Assembly (NCBI GenBank): GCA_030151145.1
Contig: JASLEL010000221.1
Coordinates: forward strand, 1-15,943
Length of the DNA stretch: 15,943 nucleotides
Reading direction: 5' to 3'
DNA from: Aquirhabdus sp.
GTDB taxonomy: Bacteria > Pseudomonadota > Gammaproteobacteria > Pseudomonadales > Moraxellaceae
This document shows, one piece after another, positions 1 to 6,235 of the stretch. The notes under the pieces are model-generated. The model had not been told where the DNA came from. It worked only from the letters and a program-made list of their open reading frames with translations, and ran no database searches. The translations under genes were made by a program, and so were the position numbers. Within the stretch, counting starts at the first letter, position 1. Every line of letters starts with the position of its first letter.

Positions 1-754
1 GCTGCTTCTCAAACGCCTGCTGCTGCTGTGCGAGGCGTTCGGCACGGGTCTGCTCAAAGGTCGAGTAATTGCCGGTATACAGCGTCACCTGCTGGTTTTC
101 GATATGAATGATGTGGTCCGTGATGGCATCGAGAAAGTCACGATCATGCGAGATCAAGACCAAGGTGCCGGTGTAGGCATGCAGCCAGTCTTCGAGCCAC
201 AGGATCGCATCCAAGTCCAAGTGGTTGGTCGGCTCGTCGAGCAAGAGCAGATCCGAGCGACTCATCAGCGTACGGGCAAGGTTTAGCCGCATACGCCAGC
301 CGCCCGAGAAGCTCGATACAGAGGCTTGCTCCTGCGATGTGGTGAAGCCCAGACCCGCCATCATCTGCGCAGCACGCGCGGGCGCAGTGTAGCCGTCGAT
401 GGCATCCAGACGCTCATACAGATGCCCGAGTTCTTCGCCGGATAGATGGTCTGAATCTTTTAGGGTCTGGTCGATCTGCCACCACTCGGCATCACCGGCC
501 AGTACGAAGTCGATGGCGGCGGTATCTTGGCTTTCGATCTCCTGCGCCATATGGGCGACGGTCCACGTGGCCGGGCGCGACAGGTGTCCGAGGTCGGCGG
601 TGATCTCGCCTTGCAGCGCGGCGAACAGGGTGGATTTGCCCGCGCCGTTGACGCCGGTCAGACCGACTTTCCAGCCGGGATGGATCTGAAAGCTGGCTTT
701 TTCAAACAATAACCGCCCGCCGCGGCGCAGGGCAAAGTCTTGGAACTGGATCAT
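1..754 (-). CDS. yheS: ABC-F family ATPase, YheS-like (C-terminal part outside window)
   Basis: ABC-F proteins are soluble twin-ATPase proteins without membrane domains; several act on the ribosome, and the exact role of YheS is poorly defined. Translating back from the ATG at 752-754 gives 250 visible residues that follow E. coli YheS closely from the first residues. Visible are the Walker A motif GVNGAGKST (34-42), signature SGGWR (150-154), Walker B LLLLDEP (169-175) with catalytic Glu174, the TNHLDLD stretch (176-182) and the switch His203 in LISHDRD. The tail (LAQQQQAFEKQ) enters the arm/linker between the two ATPase domains. The family is about 640 residues long, so the linker end and the second ATPase domain lie outside the window. 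A weak AGG sits 6 bases before the ATG. It is transcribed away from the first AdeT-like gene. Family call is firm; Uup or EttA are less likely because of the YheS-like N-terminus. Confidence 0.9.
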   Translation of the reverse strand, partial: MIQFQDFALRRGGRLLFEKASFQIHPGWKVGLTGVNGAGKSTLFAALQGEITADLGHLSRPATWTVAHMAQEIESQDTAAIDFVLAGDAEWWQIDQTLKDSDHLSGEELGHLYERLDAIDGYTAPARAAQMMAGLGFTTSQEQASVSSFSGGWRMRLNLARTLMSRSDLLLLDEPTNHLDLDAILWLEDWLHAYTGTLVLISHDRDFLDAITDHIIHIENQQVTLYTGNYSTFEQTRAERLAQQQQAFEKQ

Positions 755-1137
755 GGAATGCCTGAGATGATGATGTAGAGGAGGGTATGGCGCGTGGTTA
801 ACACAGGATAAAGCGCATGTACCTGAGTAGGATATTGTAGTTTTTTGTCGAGGCAATGACCAGTCTTGTCGGTTTTACAGATTTAACGTCATATTAATCG
901 CAGTGTATTCGGACTGTCACATCGGTGCATTTTTGAGTATATGCTGAGGTGGTTTAATAGGTCGGTTGTGTTATTCATCACCATGTAAATCAGGGATTTG
1001 AGGGAAATTGTATATGTAGCATTATTATGCTTGAATTTTTTCTCAAGTTGGGCAGAATAGGGTGCGCGGTACATATAACAGATAATAGCGCATTCATTAA
1101 CACGCTCCACATTATTAAGCAAAGCAGGGAAATCACC
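755..1137. other. 383-base divergent intergenic region
   Basis: This gap lies between the divergent yheS-like gene and the first AdeT-like gene and must carry promoters for both. I find no gene in it. An AT-rich stretch at 880-1050 holds a possible promoter for the rightward gene: TTGAGG (998-1003) and TATTAT (1023-1028), but the 19-base spacing is long, so this is weak. A short dyad CTTGA/TCAAG (1030-1034 and 1043-1047) follows. The rightward reading frame stays open back to 1027, but that extension has no ribosome binding site and would bury the signal peptide. Confidence 0.4.
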
Positions 1138-2133
1138 ATGAATACTAAATTGAAATTCACTCTCGCAGCATCTGCCATGTTGGTTGCTGGTGCCGCCAAT
1201 GCAGGTCAAACCATGTGTGTGTTTGACTTGCTGGGCGCTCAGGGTGACCAGTTCGCCATGATGAAAGACTGGGCACTGGCTGCAAAACAATGGGGTGCGG
1301 ACGTAACTCTGAAGCCTTACTCCGACGAGCGTGTCGCTGCTGAAGACTTCAAAGCCGGCCAATGTGATGCCGTGGCACTGACTGGTATCCGTGCGCGTCA
1401 GTTCAACAGCTTCACCGGTTCGATCGATGCGATCGGCGGTCTGCCTAGCAACAACGCTGCCAAGATGGTCATCAGCCTGATGGCAAATCCTAAACTGGCA
1501 GGCGACATGGTCAGCAATGGCTATGAAGTGGCTGGTGTGACGACCCTCGGTTCGGCTTATATTTTCGTGGACGACCGTTCGATTAATACCCTGCCTAAAG
1601 CGGCCGGTAAGCGCTTCGGTGTACTGGACTATGACCAAGCCCAGGCTAAAGTGGTTTCCAAAGTCGGTGCACAACCTGTATCGGTTGACCTGCTGACCAT
1701 CTCCGGTAAGTTCAACAACCATCAGGTCGAAATCATCGGTCTGCCAGCCATGGCGTTCAAACCATTCGAGCTGTACAAAGGTCTGGGTGACAAAGGTGCT
1801 GTGATTCGCTTCCCAGTGGTTCAGGTGACTGGCGACGTTGTGATCCGTCCAGGCAAATTCCCAGCGGGCTTCGGTCAGAAGAGCCGTGATTGGGTTGCAA
1901 GCCAAGTTGACCGCGAAATGGGCCTGATTGCCAAGGTTGAAAAAGGCATCGACGCCAAATACTGGATGGATATCCCTGCTAACGACAAAGTCGGCTATGT
2001 CAAACTGATGCGCGAAGCCCGTATCGACCTGACCAAAGAAGGCATCTACAACAAGAAGATGATGGCGATCCTGAAGAAAGTACGTTGCCAGATCGATCCA
2101 ACCAGCTTCGAATGTGCCCTGAACGACGAATAA
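1138..2133 (+). CDS. AdeT1/AdeT2-like putative periplasmic solute-binding protein, copy 1
   Basis: The 331-residue product belongs to the AdeT1/AdeT2 family (DUF6091) known mainly from Acinetobacter. AdeT was first linked to drug efflux, but the sequence has no transmembrane pump; it looks like an exported periplasmic binding protein, and the ligand is unknown. The ATG at 1138 is chosen over the one at 1027 because AGGGA lies just upstream and the product then starts with a typical Sec signal peptide (MNTKLKF, hydrophobic core, AANA cleavage near residue 22). Family stretches are MCVFDLLG, EDFKAGQCDA, RARQFNSFTGS, SGKFNNHQVE, YVKLMREARIDLTKEG and a C-terminal VRCQIDPTSFEC. Four cysteines after the signal (TMC, GQC, VRC, FEC) are shared by all three paralogues, consistent with two periplasmic disulfides. 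A strong hairpin follows. Family confident, function open. Confidence 0.85.
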   Translation: MNTKLKFTLAASAMLVAGAANAGQTMCVFDLLGAQGDQFAMMKDWALAAKQWGADVTLKPYSDERVAAEDFKAGQCDAVALTGIRARQFNSFTGSIDAIGGLPSNNAAKMVISLMANPKLAGDMVSNGYEVAGVTTLGSAYIFVDDRSINTLPKAAGKRFGVLDYDQAQAKVVSKVGAQPVSVDLLTISGKFNNHQVEIIGLPAMAFKPFELYKGLGDKGAVIRFPVVQVTGDVVIRPGKFPAGFGQKSRDWVASQVDREMGLIAKVEKGIDAKYWMDIPANDKVGYVKLMREARIDLTKEGIYNKKMMAILKKVRCQIDPTSFECALNDE

Positions 2134-2159
2134 GGTTCGGATGAATAGATGTTGTTTAG

Positions 2160-2196
2160 GCACAGCCAGCTCAGTATGAGCTGGCTGTGTTGTTTA
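2160..2196 (+). terminator. Hairpin terminator after AdeT-like copy 1
   Basis: A perfect 13-bp inverted repeat, CACAGCCAGCTCA (2161-2173) and TGAGCTGGCTGTG (2177-2189), has a 3-base loop and is followed by a short T-rich tail (TTGTTT). It sits 27 bases after the stop codon. The tail is interrupted, so termination may be partial. A 12-bp direct repeat TGTTGTTTAGGC flanks it (2150-2161 and 2188-2199). Confidence 0.7.
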
Positions 2197-2201
2197 GGCT
2201 G

Positions 2202-2238
2202 CCCTGTGCGATATGGCCTTTGGCTATGCTGCGCAGGG
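2202..2238. repeat. Second imperfect hairpin between AdeT-like copies 1 and 2
   Basis: CCCTGTGC (2202-2209) pairs with GCGCAGGG (2231-2238) with one G-T wobble. Inside it ATGGCC (2213-2218) can pair with GGCTAT (2222-2227), again with one wobble. It has no T tail on the plus strand and lies just past the terminator of copy 1. It could be a structured RNA element or a REP-like repeat; nothing in this window tells which. Confidence 0.3.
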
Positions 2239-2399
2239 GAGTGATCTTTCCGCCCTTGCATTTTCGCCTGCGTGTTTGTTGTCATTCTCGCCATAGCGTT
2301 TGCAAGCGGTTTTGAGGTTCAATGGCGTTATCACGGACTCAATAAAAAGCACCATGCGTGGATGCAGCAGACAGGGTCTCTGGTCGATTATCGTTTTAT

Positions 2400-2413
2400 G
2401 GAGAATACAGGTG
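2400..2413 (+). promoter_or_regulatory. Ribosome binding site that fixes a GTG start
   Basis: GGAGA (2400-2404) lies 6 bases before the GTG at 2411. It supports that GTG as the start of the second AdeT-like gene, in place of the in-frame ATG at 2300, which would add 37 unrelated residues before the signal peptide. Confidence 0.65.
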
Positions 2414-3427
2414 AAAAAAATTGCAATGGCGGCGCTCTTGGGCGCAATGGGAATTCAGGCGGCGCACGCGGCTAACCTGAGCTTGTGTGTGTATGATCCA
2501 CTGGGTGCACGTGGAGATGCTTTTGGCTATGCCAAAGACTATATGCTGCAGCTGCCAAAATTCGGCTATGCCGATCCCGTCACGCTGAAGGCCTATACCA
2601 ATGAAGCCATTGCTGCTGAAGACTTCAAGGCAGGTCAGTGTGATGGTGTGGTGCTCAGCACGCTGCGTGCGCGTGAGTTCAACAGCTTTACTGGCAGTCT
2701 GGATTCGATCGGTGCAGTACCTTCCCGTCAGGACCTGAACATCGCCCTGCAGGCGCTGTCGAGCAAACAACTGGCCCCGAAGATGGTCCAAGGTGACTAT
2801 GAGGTGGTCGGTCAGATCCCGCTGGGTACGGCCTACATCATGGTGGACGACCGCGCAATCAATACCTTGGCCAAAGCCGCTGGTAAGAAAATTGCCGTGC
2901 TGGACTACGACAAATCGCAGAACAAACTGGTTGCCCGTATCGGTGCCCAGCCGGTCAGCGTCGACCTGACCACCATCTCCGGTAAATTCAACAACCATCA
3001 GGTCGATATCATCGCCGGTCCTGCCGTGCTGTTTAAGCCACTGGAACTGTACAAGGGCATGACTGCACCGGATGGTACGATCAAAGGCGCCGTGATCCGC
3101 TTCCCGGTGATCCAGGTGACTGCGACCATGGTGGTGCGCAAGAGTAAGTTTAACAACGAAGACGCCAACCAGAAGATCCGTGAATACGTTAATTCCCAGA
3201 TCGGCACTGCCTATAAATATATCGACAATGCCGAAAAAGAAATCGATGCCAAGTACTGGATGACCATCCCGGATGCGGATAAACCCGGCTATGTCAAACT
3301 GATGCGCGAAGCCCGTATCGATCTGACCAAAGATGGTACCTACAATCCCGAGATGATGCATCTCCTGAAAAAAGTGCGCTGCAAGACCGATCCAACCAGC
3401 TTTGAATGTGCGCTGAACGACGAATAA
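2411..3427 (+). CDS. AdeT1/AdeT2-like putative periplasmic solute-binding protein, copy 2
   Basis: This 338-residue protein is the closest relative of copy 1 in the array. With the GTG start it opens with a clean Sec signal peptide (MKKIAMAALLGAMGIQ, cleavage after AAHA), then NLSLCVYDPLGARGD. Shared blocks are EDFKAGQCDG, RAREFNSFTGSLD, AQPVSVDLTTISGKFNNHQVD, RFPVIQVTA, KEIDAKYWM, YVKLMREARIDLTK and the end VRCKTDPTSFECALNDE. Four cysteines match copy 1. An insert relative to copy 1 near MTAPDGTIKGAVIRF is shared with copy 3, so copies 2 and 3 share a more recent layout there, although the 3' DNA is nearly identical to copy 1. The ligand is not known, and no transporter membrane gene is adjacent. 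A strong terminator follows, suggesting its own transcript. Confidence 0.85.
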   Translation: MKKIAMAALLGAMGIQAAHAANLSLCVYDPLGARGDAFGYAKDYMLQLPKFGYADPVTLKAYTNEAIAAEDFKAGQCDGVVLSTLRAREFNSFTGSLDSIGAVPSRQDLNIALQALSSKQLAPKMVQGDYEVVGQIPLGTAYIMVDDRAINTLAKAAGKKIAVLDYDKSQNKLVARIGAQPVSVDLTTISGKFNNHQVDIIAGPAVLFKPLELYKGMTAPDGTIKGAVIRFPVIQVTATMVVRKSKFNNEDANQKIREYVNSQIGTAYKYIDNAEKEIDAKYWMTIPDADKPGYVKLMREARIDLTKDGTYNPEMMHLLKKVRCKTDPTSFECALNDE

Positions 3428-3451
3428 ACGTCTATATTTACAGCCTTCATC

Positions 3452-3480
3452 AAAAGCCAGCAGATATGCTGGCTTTTTTT
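3452..3480 (+). terminator. Rho-independent terminator after AdeT-like copy 2
   Basis: AGCCAGCA (3455-3462) pairs with TGCTGGCT (3467-3474) around a GATA loop. The stem extends through flanking A and T runs, and an uninterrupted T run ends at 3480. It lies 24 bases after the stop codon. Confidence 0.85.
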
Positions 3481-3627
3481 GTATGCAAATGATTGCGTAA
3501 GGCAGGAGATGGGCAGGGTTTGGCTTGTGCTTTTACAGCAGATGCATAAAAATCAGGGCATAAGAGATTGCTGTATCGGCGATTTGATGGGGTATGAGCT
3601 TAGATGTCAGGCACGGGGACTAAAATC

Positions 3628-4653
3628 ATGAAGGCATGGCAAATCGGATTGTGCACAATGATGGCTGCTTGCACGTCAGTCACGCACGCAGCAGGCGAGC
3701 CACTCAATCTATGCGTCTACGACCCTTTAGGTACTGCAGGTGATCTGTTTGGGTATGCCAAAGACTATGTGCTGCAGATGCCGCGTTTTGGTCTGGTCAA
3801 TCCGGTTAACCTGAAAGCCTACATCAACGAGGGTGCACTGGTCACAGATTTTAAAGCGGGTCGTTGTGATGGCGCGATGATGAGTACGCTACGGGCACGG
3901 GAATTTAACCAGTTTACCGGCAGTCTGGATGCCTTCGGTGCAGTCCCCTCCAAGCGCGAGCTGAATATCATCCTGCAAGTGCTGTCCAATAAGCAGTTCG
4001 GTCCCAAGATGTCAGAAGGCGCCTATGAAGTGGTTGGCATGCTGCCTCTGGGCTCGGTCTATGTATTGACCAGCAACCGGCAGGACTATACGGTGGCGCG
4101 TATGGCAAAAAAGAAAATCGCCGTCTTGGACTTTGATAAAGCACAGGCGGAGTTTGTGCAGCGTCAGGGTGCGATCCCGGTCAGTGTGGACTACAGTACG
4201 GCCTACAGCAAGTTTAATAGCCATCAGGTCGATGTGCTGGCAAGCCCCGCCATCATGTTTAGACCACTTGAGCTGTGGCGGGGTTTGACCGACCCGAGCG
4301 GTGCCGTGAAGGGTGCCTTTATCCGTTTCCCGATCACTCAGCTCACGGGTACGCTGATCGTACATAAAAACAAATTTCCCAATGAAGACGTGAATCAGAA
4401 AATCCGTGAGTATGTCTTTAGTCAGATCGGCTTTGCCTACAAATATATCGACAGCGCCGAAAAAGAAATCGACAGCAAATACTGGATAGAGGTGCCGGAT
4501 TCTGAAAAGCAGAATTACGTGCGCTTCCTGCATGACAGTCGGATCGCCATGCTGAAGGAAGGCATTTATAATGCCGACATGATGCATCTGGTAAAGAAGG
4601 TCCGTTGCAAGATTGATCCGGCCAGCTATGCCTGTAATCAGAATGACGAGTGA
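3628..4653 (+). CDS. AdeT1/AdeT2-like putative exported protein, copy 3 (possible lipoprotein)
   Basis: This 341-residue protein is the most divergent member of the array but keeps the whole family layout: NLCVYDPLGTAGDLFGYAKDY, FKAGRCDG, RAREFNQFTGSLDAFGAVPS, SKFNSHQVD, RFPITQLTG, KYIDSAEKEIDSKYW and VRCKIDPASYAC. The ATG at 3628 is preferred over 3604 because GGGGA ends 8 bases before it. The signal peptide differs from its siblings: MKAWQIGLCTMMAAC contains MAAC, which fits a loose lipobox with Cys15, while an ordinary cleavage after THA (near residue 22) is also possible. Earlier conserved RxxDLTK has become RIAMLKEG and the tail is NQNDE rather than ALNDE. No clear terminator follows. 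Family call confident; localisation and ligand unresolved. Confidence 0.82.
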   Translation: MKAWQIGLCTMMAACTSVTHAAGEPLNLCVYDPLGTAGDLFGYAKDYVLQMPRFGLVNPVNLKAYINEGALVTDFKAGRCDGAMMSTLRAREFNQFTGSLDAFGAVPSKRELNIILQVLSNKQFGPKMSEGAYEVVGMLPLGSVYVLTSNRQDYTVARMAKKKIAVLDFDKAQAEFVQRQGAIPVSVDYSTAYSKFNSHQVDVLASPAIMFRPLELWRGLTDPSGAVKGAFIRFPITQLTGTLIVHKNKFPNEDVNQKIREYVFSQIGFAYKYIDSAEKEIDSKYWIEVPDSEKQNYVRFLHDSRIAMLKEGIYNADMMHLVKKVRCKIDPASYACNQNDE

Positions 4654-4761
4654 TGCTGTCCAAGATCGGTGACCAGGCTTTGCTTGGGCACGGACGCTTC
4701 AATACATGCTTCAATACACGCTGTAAACCCTCTTGAAAAACAGGGCAGGCCCCCGCATCTC

Positions 4762-4790
4762 TTAAATCCAGAGCGTGTTCATGCTATGAT
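4762..4790 (+). promoter_or_regulatory. Candidate extended -10 promoter for erpA
   Basis: TATGAT (4785-4790) is preceded by TGC, giving an extended -10 element. A weak -35, TTAAAT (4762-4767), lies 17 bases upstream. The predicted start is about 50 bases before the erpA ATG. I could not identify an IscR site. Confidence 0.5.
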
Positions 4791-4847
4791 GAGCACTTGA
4801 AATGGTGAGGCATGACGATGCCACGCCCGCTGATGAGGAATTGTTCC

Positions 4848-5183
4848 ATGAATGCACCTGCCATGATTCTGACCGACCGTGCGGCCAATAAAGTGCGCCA
4901 ACTGCGTGAGGGCGAGAGTAATCACGATCTCTTGCTGCGTGTATATGTCACGGGTGGTGGCTGTTCGGGTTTCTCCTATGGCTTTACCTTTGCTGATGCG
5001 GCCAATGATGATGATGCCCGCGTTGACAATGGCGATGTGGCGATGGTCATCGACTCGCTGAGCTATCAATATCTGGTGGGATCTGAGGTTGATTATCTCG
5101 AAGGACTGGAAGGCTCCCGTTTCGTGGTCAACAATCCCAATGCGACGACCACCTGTGGTTGTGGTTCGTCCTTCTCGATCTGA
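4848..5183 (+). CDS. erpA: Iron-sulfur cluster insertion protein ErpA
   Basis: ErpA is an A-type carrier that receives Fe-S clusters from the Isc machinery and hands them to cytoplasmic apo-proteins, including isoprenoid-synthesis enzymes. The 111-residue product matches the family length and aligns with E. coli ErpA through most of its length. The three cluster-binding cysteines are present: Cys39 in VTGGGCSGFSYGF and Cys103 and Cys105 in TTCGCGSSFSI at the C-terminus. YLVGSEVDYLEGLEGSRFVVNNPNA is diagnostic of ErpA rather than IscA or SufA. The ATG at 4848 is chosen over 4812 because GAGGAA (4835-4840) lies 7 bases upstream and the shorter product matches the family. It has its own promoter and terminator, so it appears monocistronic. 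In Pseudomonas the gene also sits near anmK and tyrS. Confidence 0.96.
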   Translation: MNAPAMILTDRAANKVRQLREGESNHDLLLRVYVTGGGCSGFSYGFTFADAANDDDARVDNGDVAMVIDSLSYQYLVGSEVDYLEGLEGSRFVVNNPNATTTCGCGSSFSI

Positions 5184-5233
5184 TTTTTATGGCTTGAGTC
5201 TGCCTGAGGGCACCTTGGCAAATGCCGATTTAG

Positions 5234-5258
5234 AACCCGCGATGATCGCGGGTTTTTA
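5234..5258 (+). terminator. Rho-independent terminator after erpA
   Basis: AACCCGCG (5234-5241), loop ATGAT, CGCGGGTT (5247-5254) forms a GC-rich stem followed by TTTT. It ends the erpA transcript 50 bases after the stop. Confidence 0.9.
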
Positions 5259-5672
5259 CTTAAATGAACCTTAAATAAGCGGGTATGAAATTTAAATCTG
5301 ATTAAATGTGTCTACCATGGCAATGGTATGATAATTGAACTTACTTATCATCACATTTAATTATAATTATTTGAAATTTAATAAAATATTTATGAGAATT
5401 AGTTGACACTCTTTTATGGAAGCTCGTACACTGATCCATGAAAGGAAGCGAAGCGAAACGGGATGTTTTGCGCATATAGGCCTAGTTTGGCAAATACTGC
5501 TCCAGCAGTGATGTGACAGTTAAACGTGACGAAGTTTTGGGTTTCTCCATGCATGTGTGTGTAGATTGCTCAGTCGTCGATGTTTGATGAACACACTCGT
5601 TTTGTCTCCCCGCCCGACTTTCATATTTCATATCTAATGATATTTATATCGACATTTCCTAAGGAGAGGGAC
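5259..5672 (+). other. AT-rich regulatory region and long leader before Roadblock protein 1
   Basis: With the erpA tail this is a gap of nearly 490 bases without a convincing gene. Bases 5275-5400 are markedly AT-rich and lead into the best promoter of the window. The dyad TACCAT (5313-5318) with ATGGTA (5323-5328) could be a binding site. From the promoter to the next start codon lies a leader of about 230 bases with a small dyad ACTGCT/AGCAGT (5496-5509). A 13-codon frame at 5438-5479 has no ribosome binding site. The leader could be purely a regulatory 5' UTR or hide a small RNA; sequence alone does not settle it. Confidence 0.45.
5403..5432 (+). promoter_or_regulatory. Sigma-70 type promoter with AT-rich upstream element
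   Basis: A consensus TTGACA (5403-5408) is followed after 18 bases by TACACT (5427-5432). The run of A and T before it (about 5340-5400) resembles an UP element. Transcription would start near 5440, reading toward the first Roadblock gene. Confidence 0.55.
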
Positions 5673-5675
5673 ATG
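5661..5675 (+). promoter_or_regulatory. Strong ribosome binding site that fixes the Roadblock 1 start
   Basis: AAGGAGAGG (5661-5669) lies 3 to 7 bases before the ATG at 5673. It rules out the upstream in-frame ATG at 5580, which would add 31 residues with no domain match. Confidence 0.85.
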
Positions 5676-6029
5676 GCCAAACCAACATTAAATGGTCTGA
5701 CAGGGATTGATGGTTTCGTTGCAGCCGCACTGGTGGATTCCAGCAGTGGTTTGAGTCTTGCGACTGCAGGCGGTGGCATGGATCTGGAACTGGCTGCAGC
5801 GGGTAATACCGAAGTGGTCCGTGCCAAACGTAAAGTTGCCGCCGCACTGAAACTGAATGACACCATCGAAGATATTCTCATCACACTGGGCAAGCAATAT
5901 CACATGATTCGCCCACTGGAAAAAAATCCTGATATTTTCATCTACCTCGTGCTGGATCGTTCCAGATCTAACCTCGCGCTGGCACGTCACACGCTGAAAG
6001 GCTTCGAGCAAGAGCTCGACTTCTCGTAA
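5673..6029 (+). CDS. Roadblock/LC7 domain protein 1
   Basis: The 118-residue product is a single Roadblock/LC7 domain (about residues 8-115). The opening LNGLTGIDGFVAAALVDSSSGLSL is the typical first helix and beta hairpin. A central helix-forming region (TEVVRAKRKVAAALKLNDTIEDILI) leads to a strand pair (YHMIRPLEKNPDIFIYLVLDRS) and a last helix ending in EQELDFS. Such proteins form dimers and, in MglB, act as GTPase-activating partners of small Ras-like GTPases. A GTPase and a second Roadblock protein are encoded just downstream, so this is very likely part of the same module. A strong terminator separates it from them, so its dose can be set independently. It has no signal peptide, so it is cytoplasmic. 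The partner and output are not known. Confidence 0.88.
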   Translation: MAKPTLNGLTGIDGFVAAALVDSSSGLSLATAGGGMDLELAAAGNTEVVRAKRKVAAALKLNDTIEDILITLGKQYHMIRPLEKNPDIFIYLVLDRSRSNLALARHTLKGFEQELDFS

Positions 6030-6073
6030 TTCGCAGCATTTGATCTGCGACGCGACATGATGAATCACCACCG

Positions 6074-6111
6074 TGATGCAAAGAGTTCAATCGCTCTTTG
6101 CATCATTTTTT
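6074..6111 (+). terminator. Rho-independent terminator after Roadblock protein 1
   Basis: A perfect 12-bp stem, TGATGCAAAGAG (6074-6085) and CTCTTTGCATCA (6094-6105), with an 8-base loop is followed by TTTTTT. It cleanly isolates the first Roadblock gene from the three-gene unit downstream. Confidence 0.92.
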
Positions 6112-6142
6112 CATCTGTACACAAAATTATGTGTGAAGTGGT

Positions 6143-6170
6143 TTGCGTTTTTGTCTAATTTGGTTAAAAT
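6143..6170 (+). promoter_or_regulatory. Candidate promoter of the coupler-GTPase-Roadblock operon
   Basis: TTGCGT (6143-6148), a 16-base spacer and TAAAAT (6165-6170) fit a sigma-70 promoter just after the terminator of the previous gene. Dyads ACACA/TGTGT (6119-6134) and GTGTGT/ACACAC (6183-6198) flank it and could bind a regulator or fold in the leader. Confidence 0.45.
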
Positions 6171-6235
6171 TGAATCAGGAAAGTGTGTTGTTACACACAG
6201 TGAAACAAAGTGCTACTCAAGGATAGAGAGCCATC

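Noticed and set aside
558..573. TCCACGTGG core resembling parS inside the yheS-like gene
   Set aside because: Only the inner core matches; the outer bases of both half-sites deviate and it is within coding sequence.
889..2163. 424-codon open frame antisense to AdeT-like copy 1, with similar long antisense frames under copies 2 and 3 (2396-3361, 4012-4587)
   Set aside because: They mirror well-supported family genes, have no ribosome sites, and produce His/Asp/Phe-rich sequences typical of reverse-strand shadows. Their mutual likeness follows from the paralogous sense genes.
4654..4761. Terminator after AdeT-like copy 3
   Set aside because: Only a 4-bp CCCT/AGGG pairing and a repeated CTTCAATACA are present; no convincing stem with a T run.
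5438..5479. 13-codon leader peptide frame after the TTGACA promoter
   Set aside because: No ribosome binding site, no attenuator-like codon run and no paired terminator hairpin nearby.
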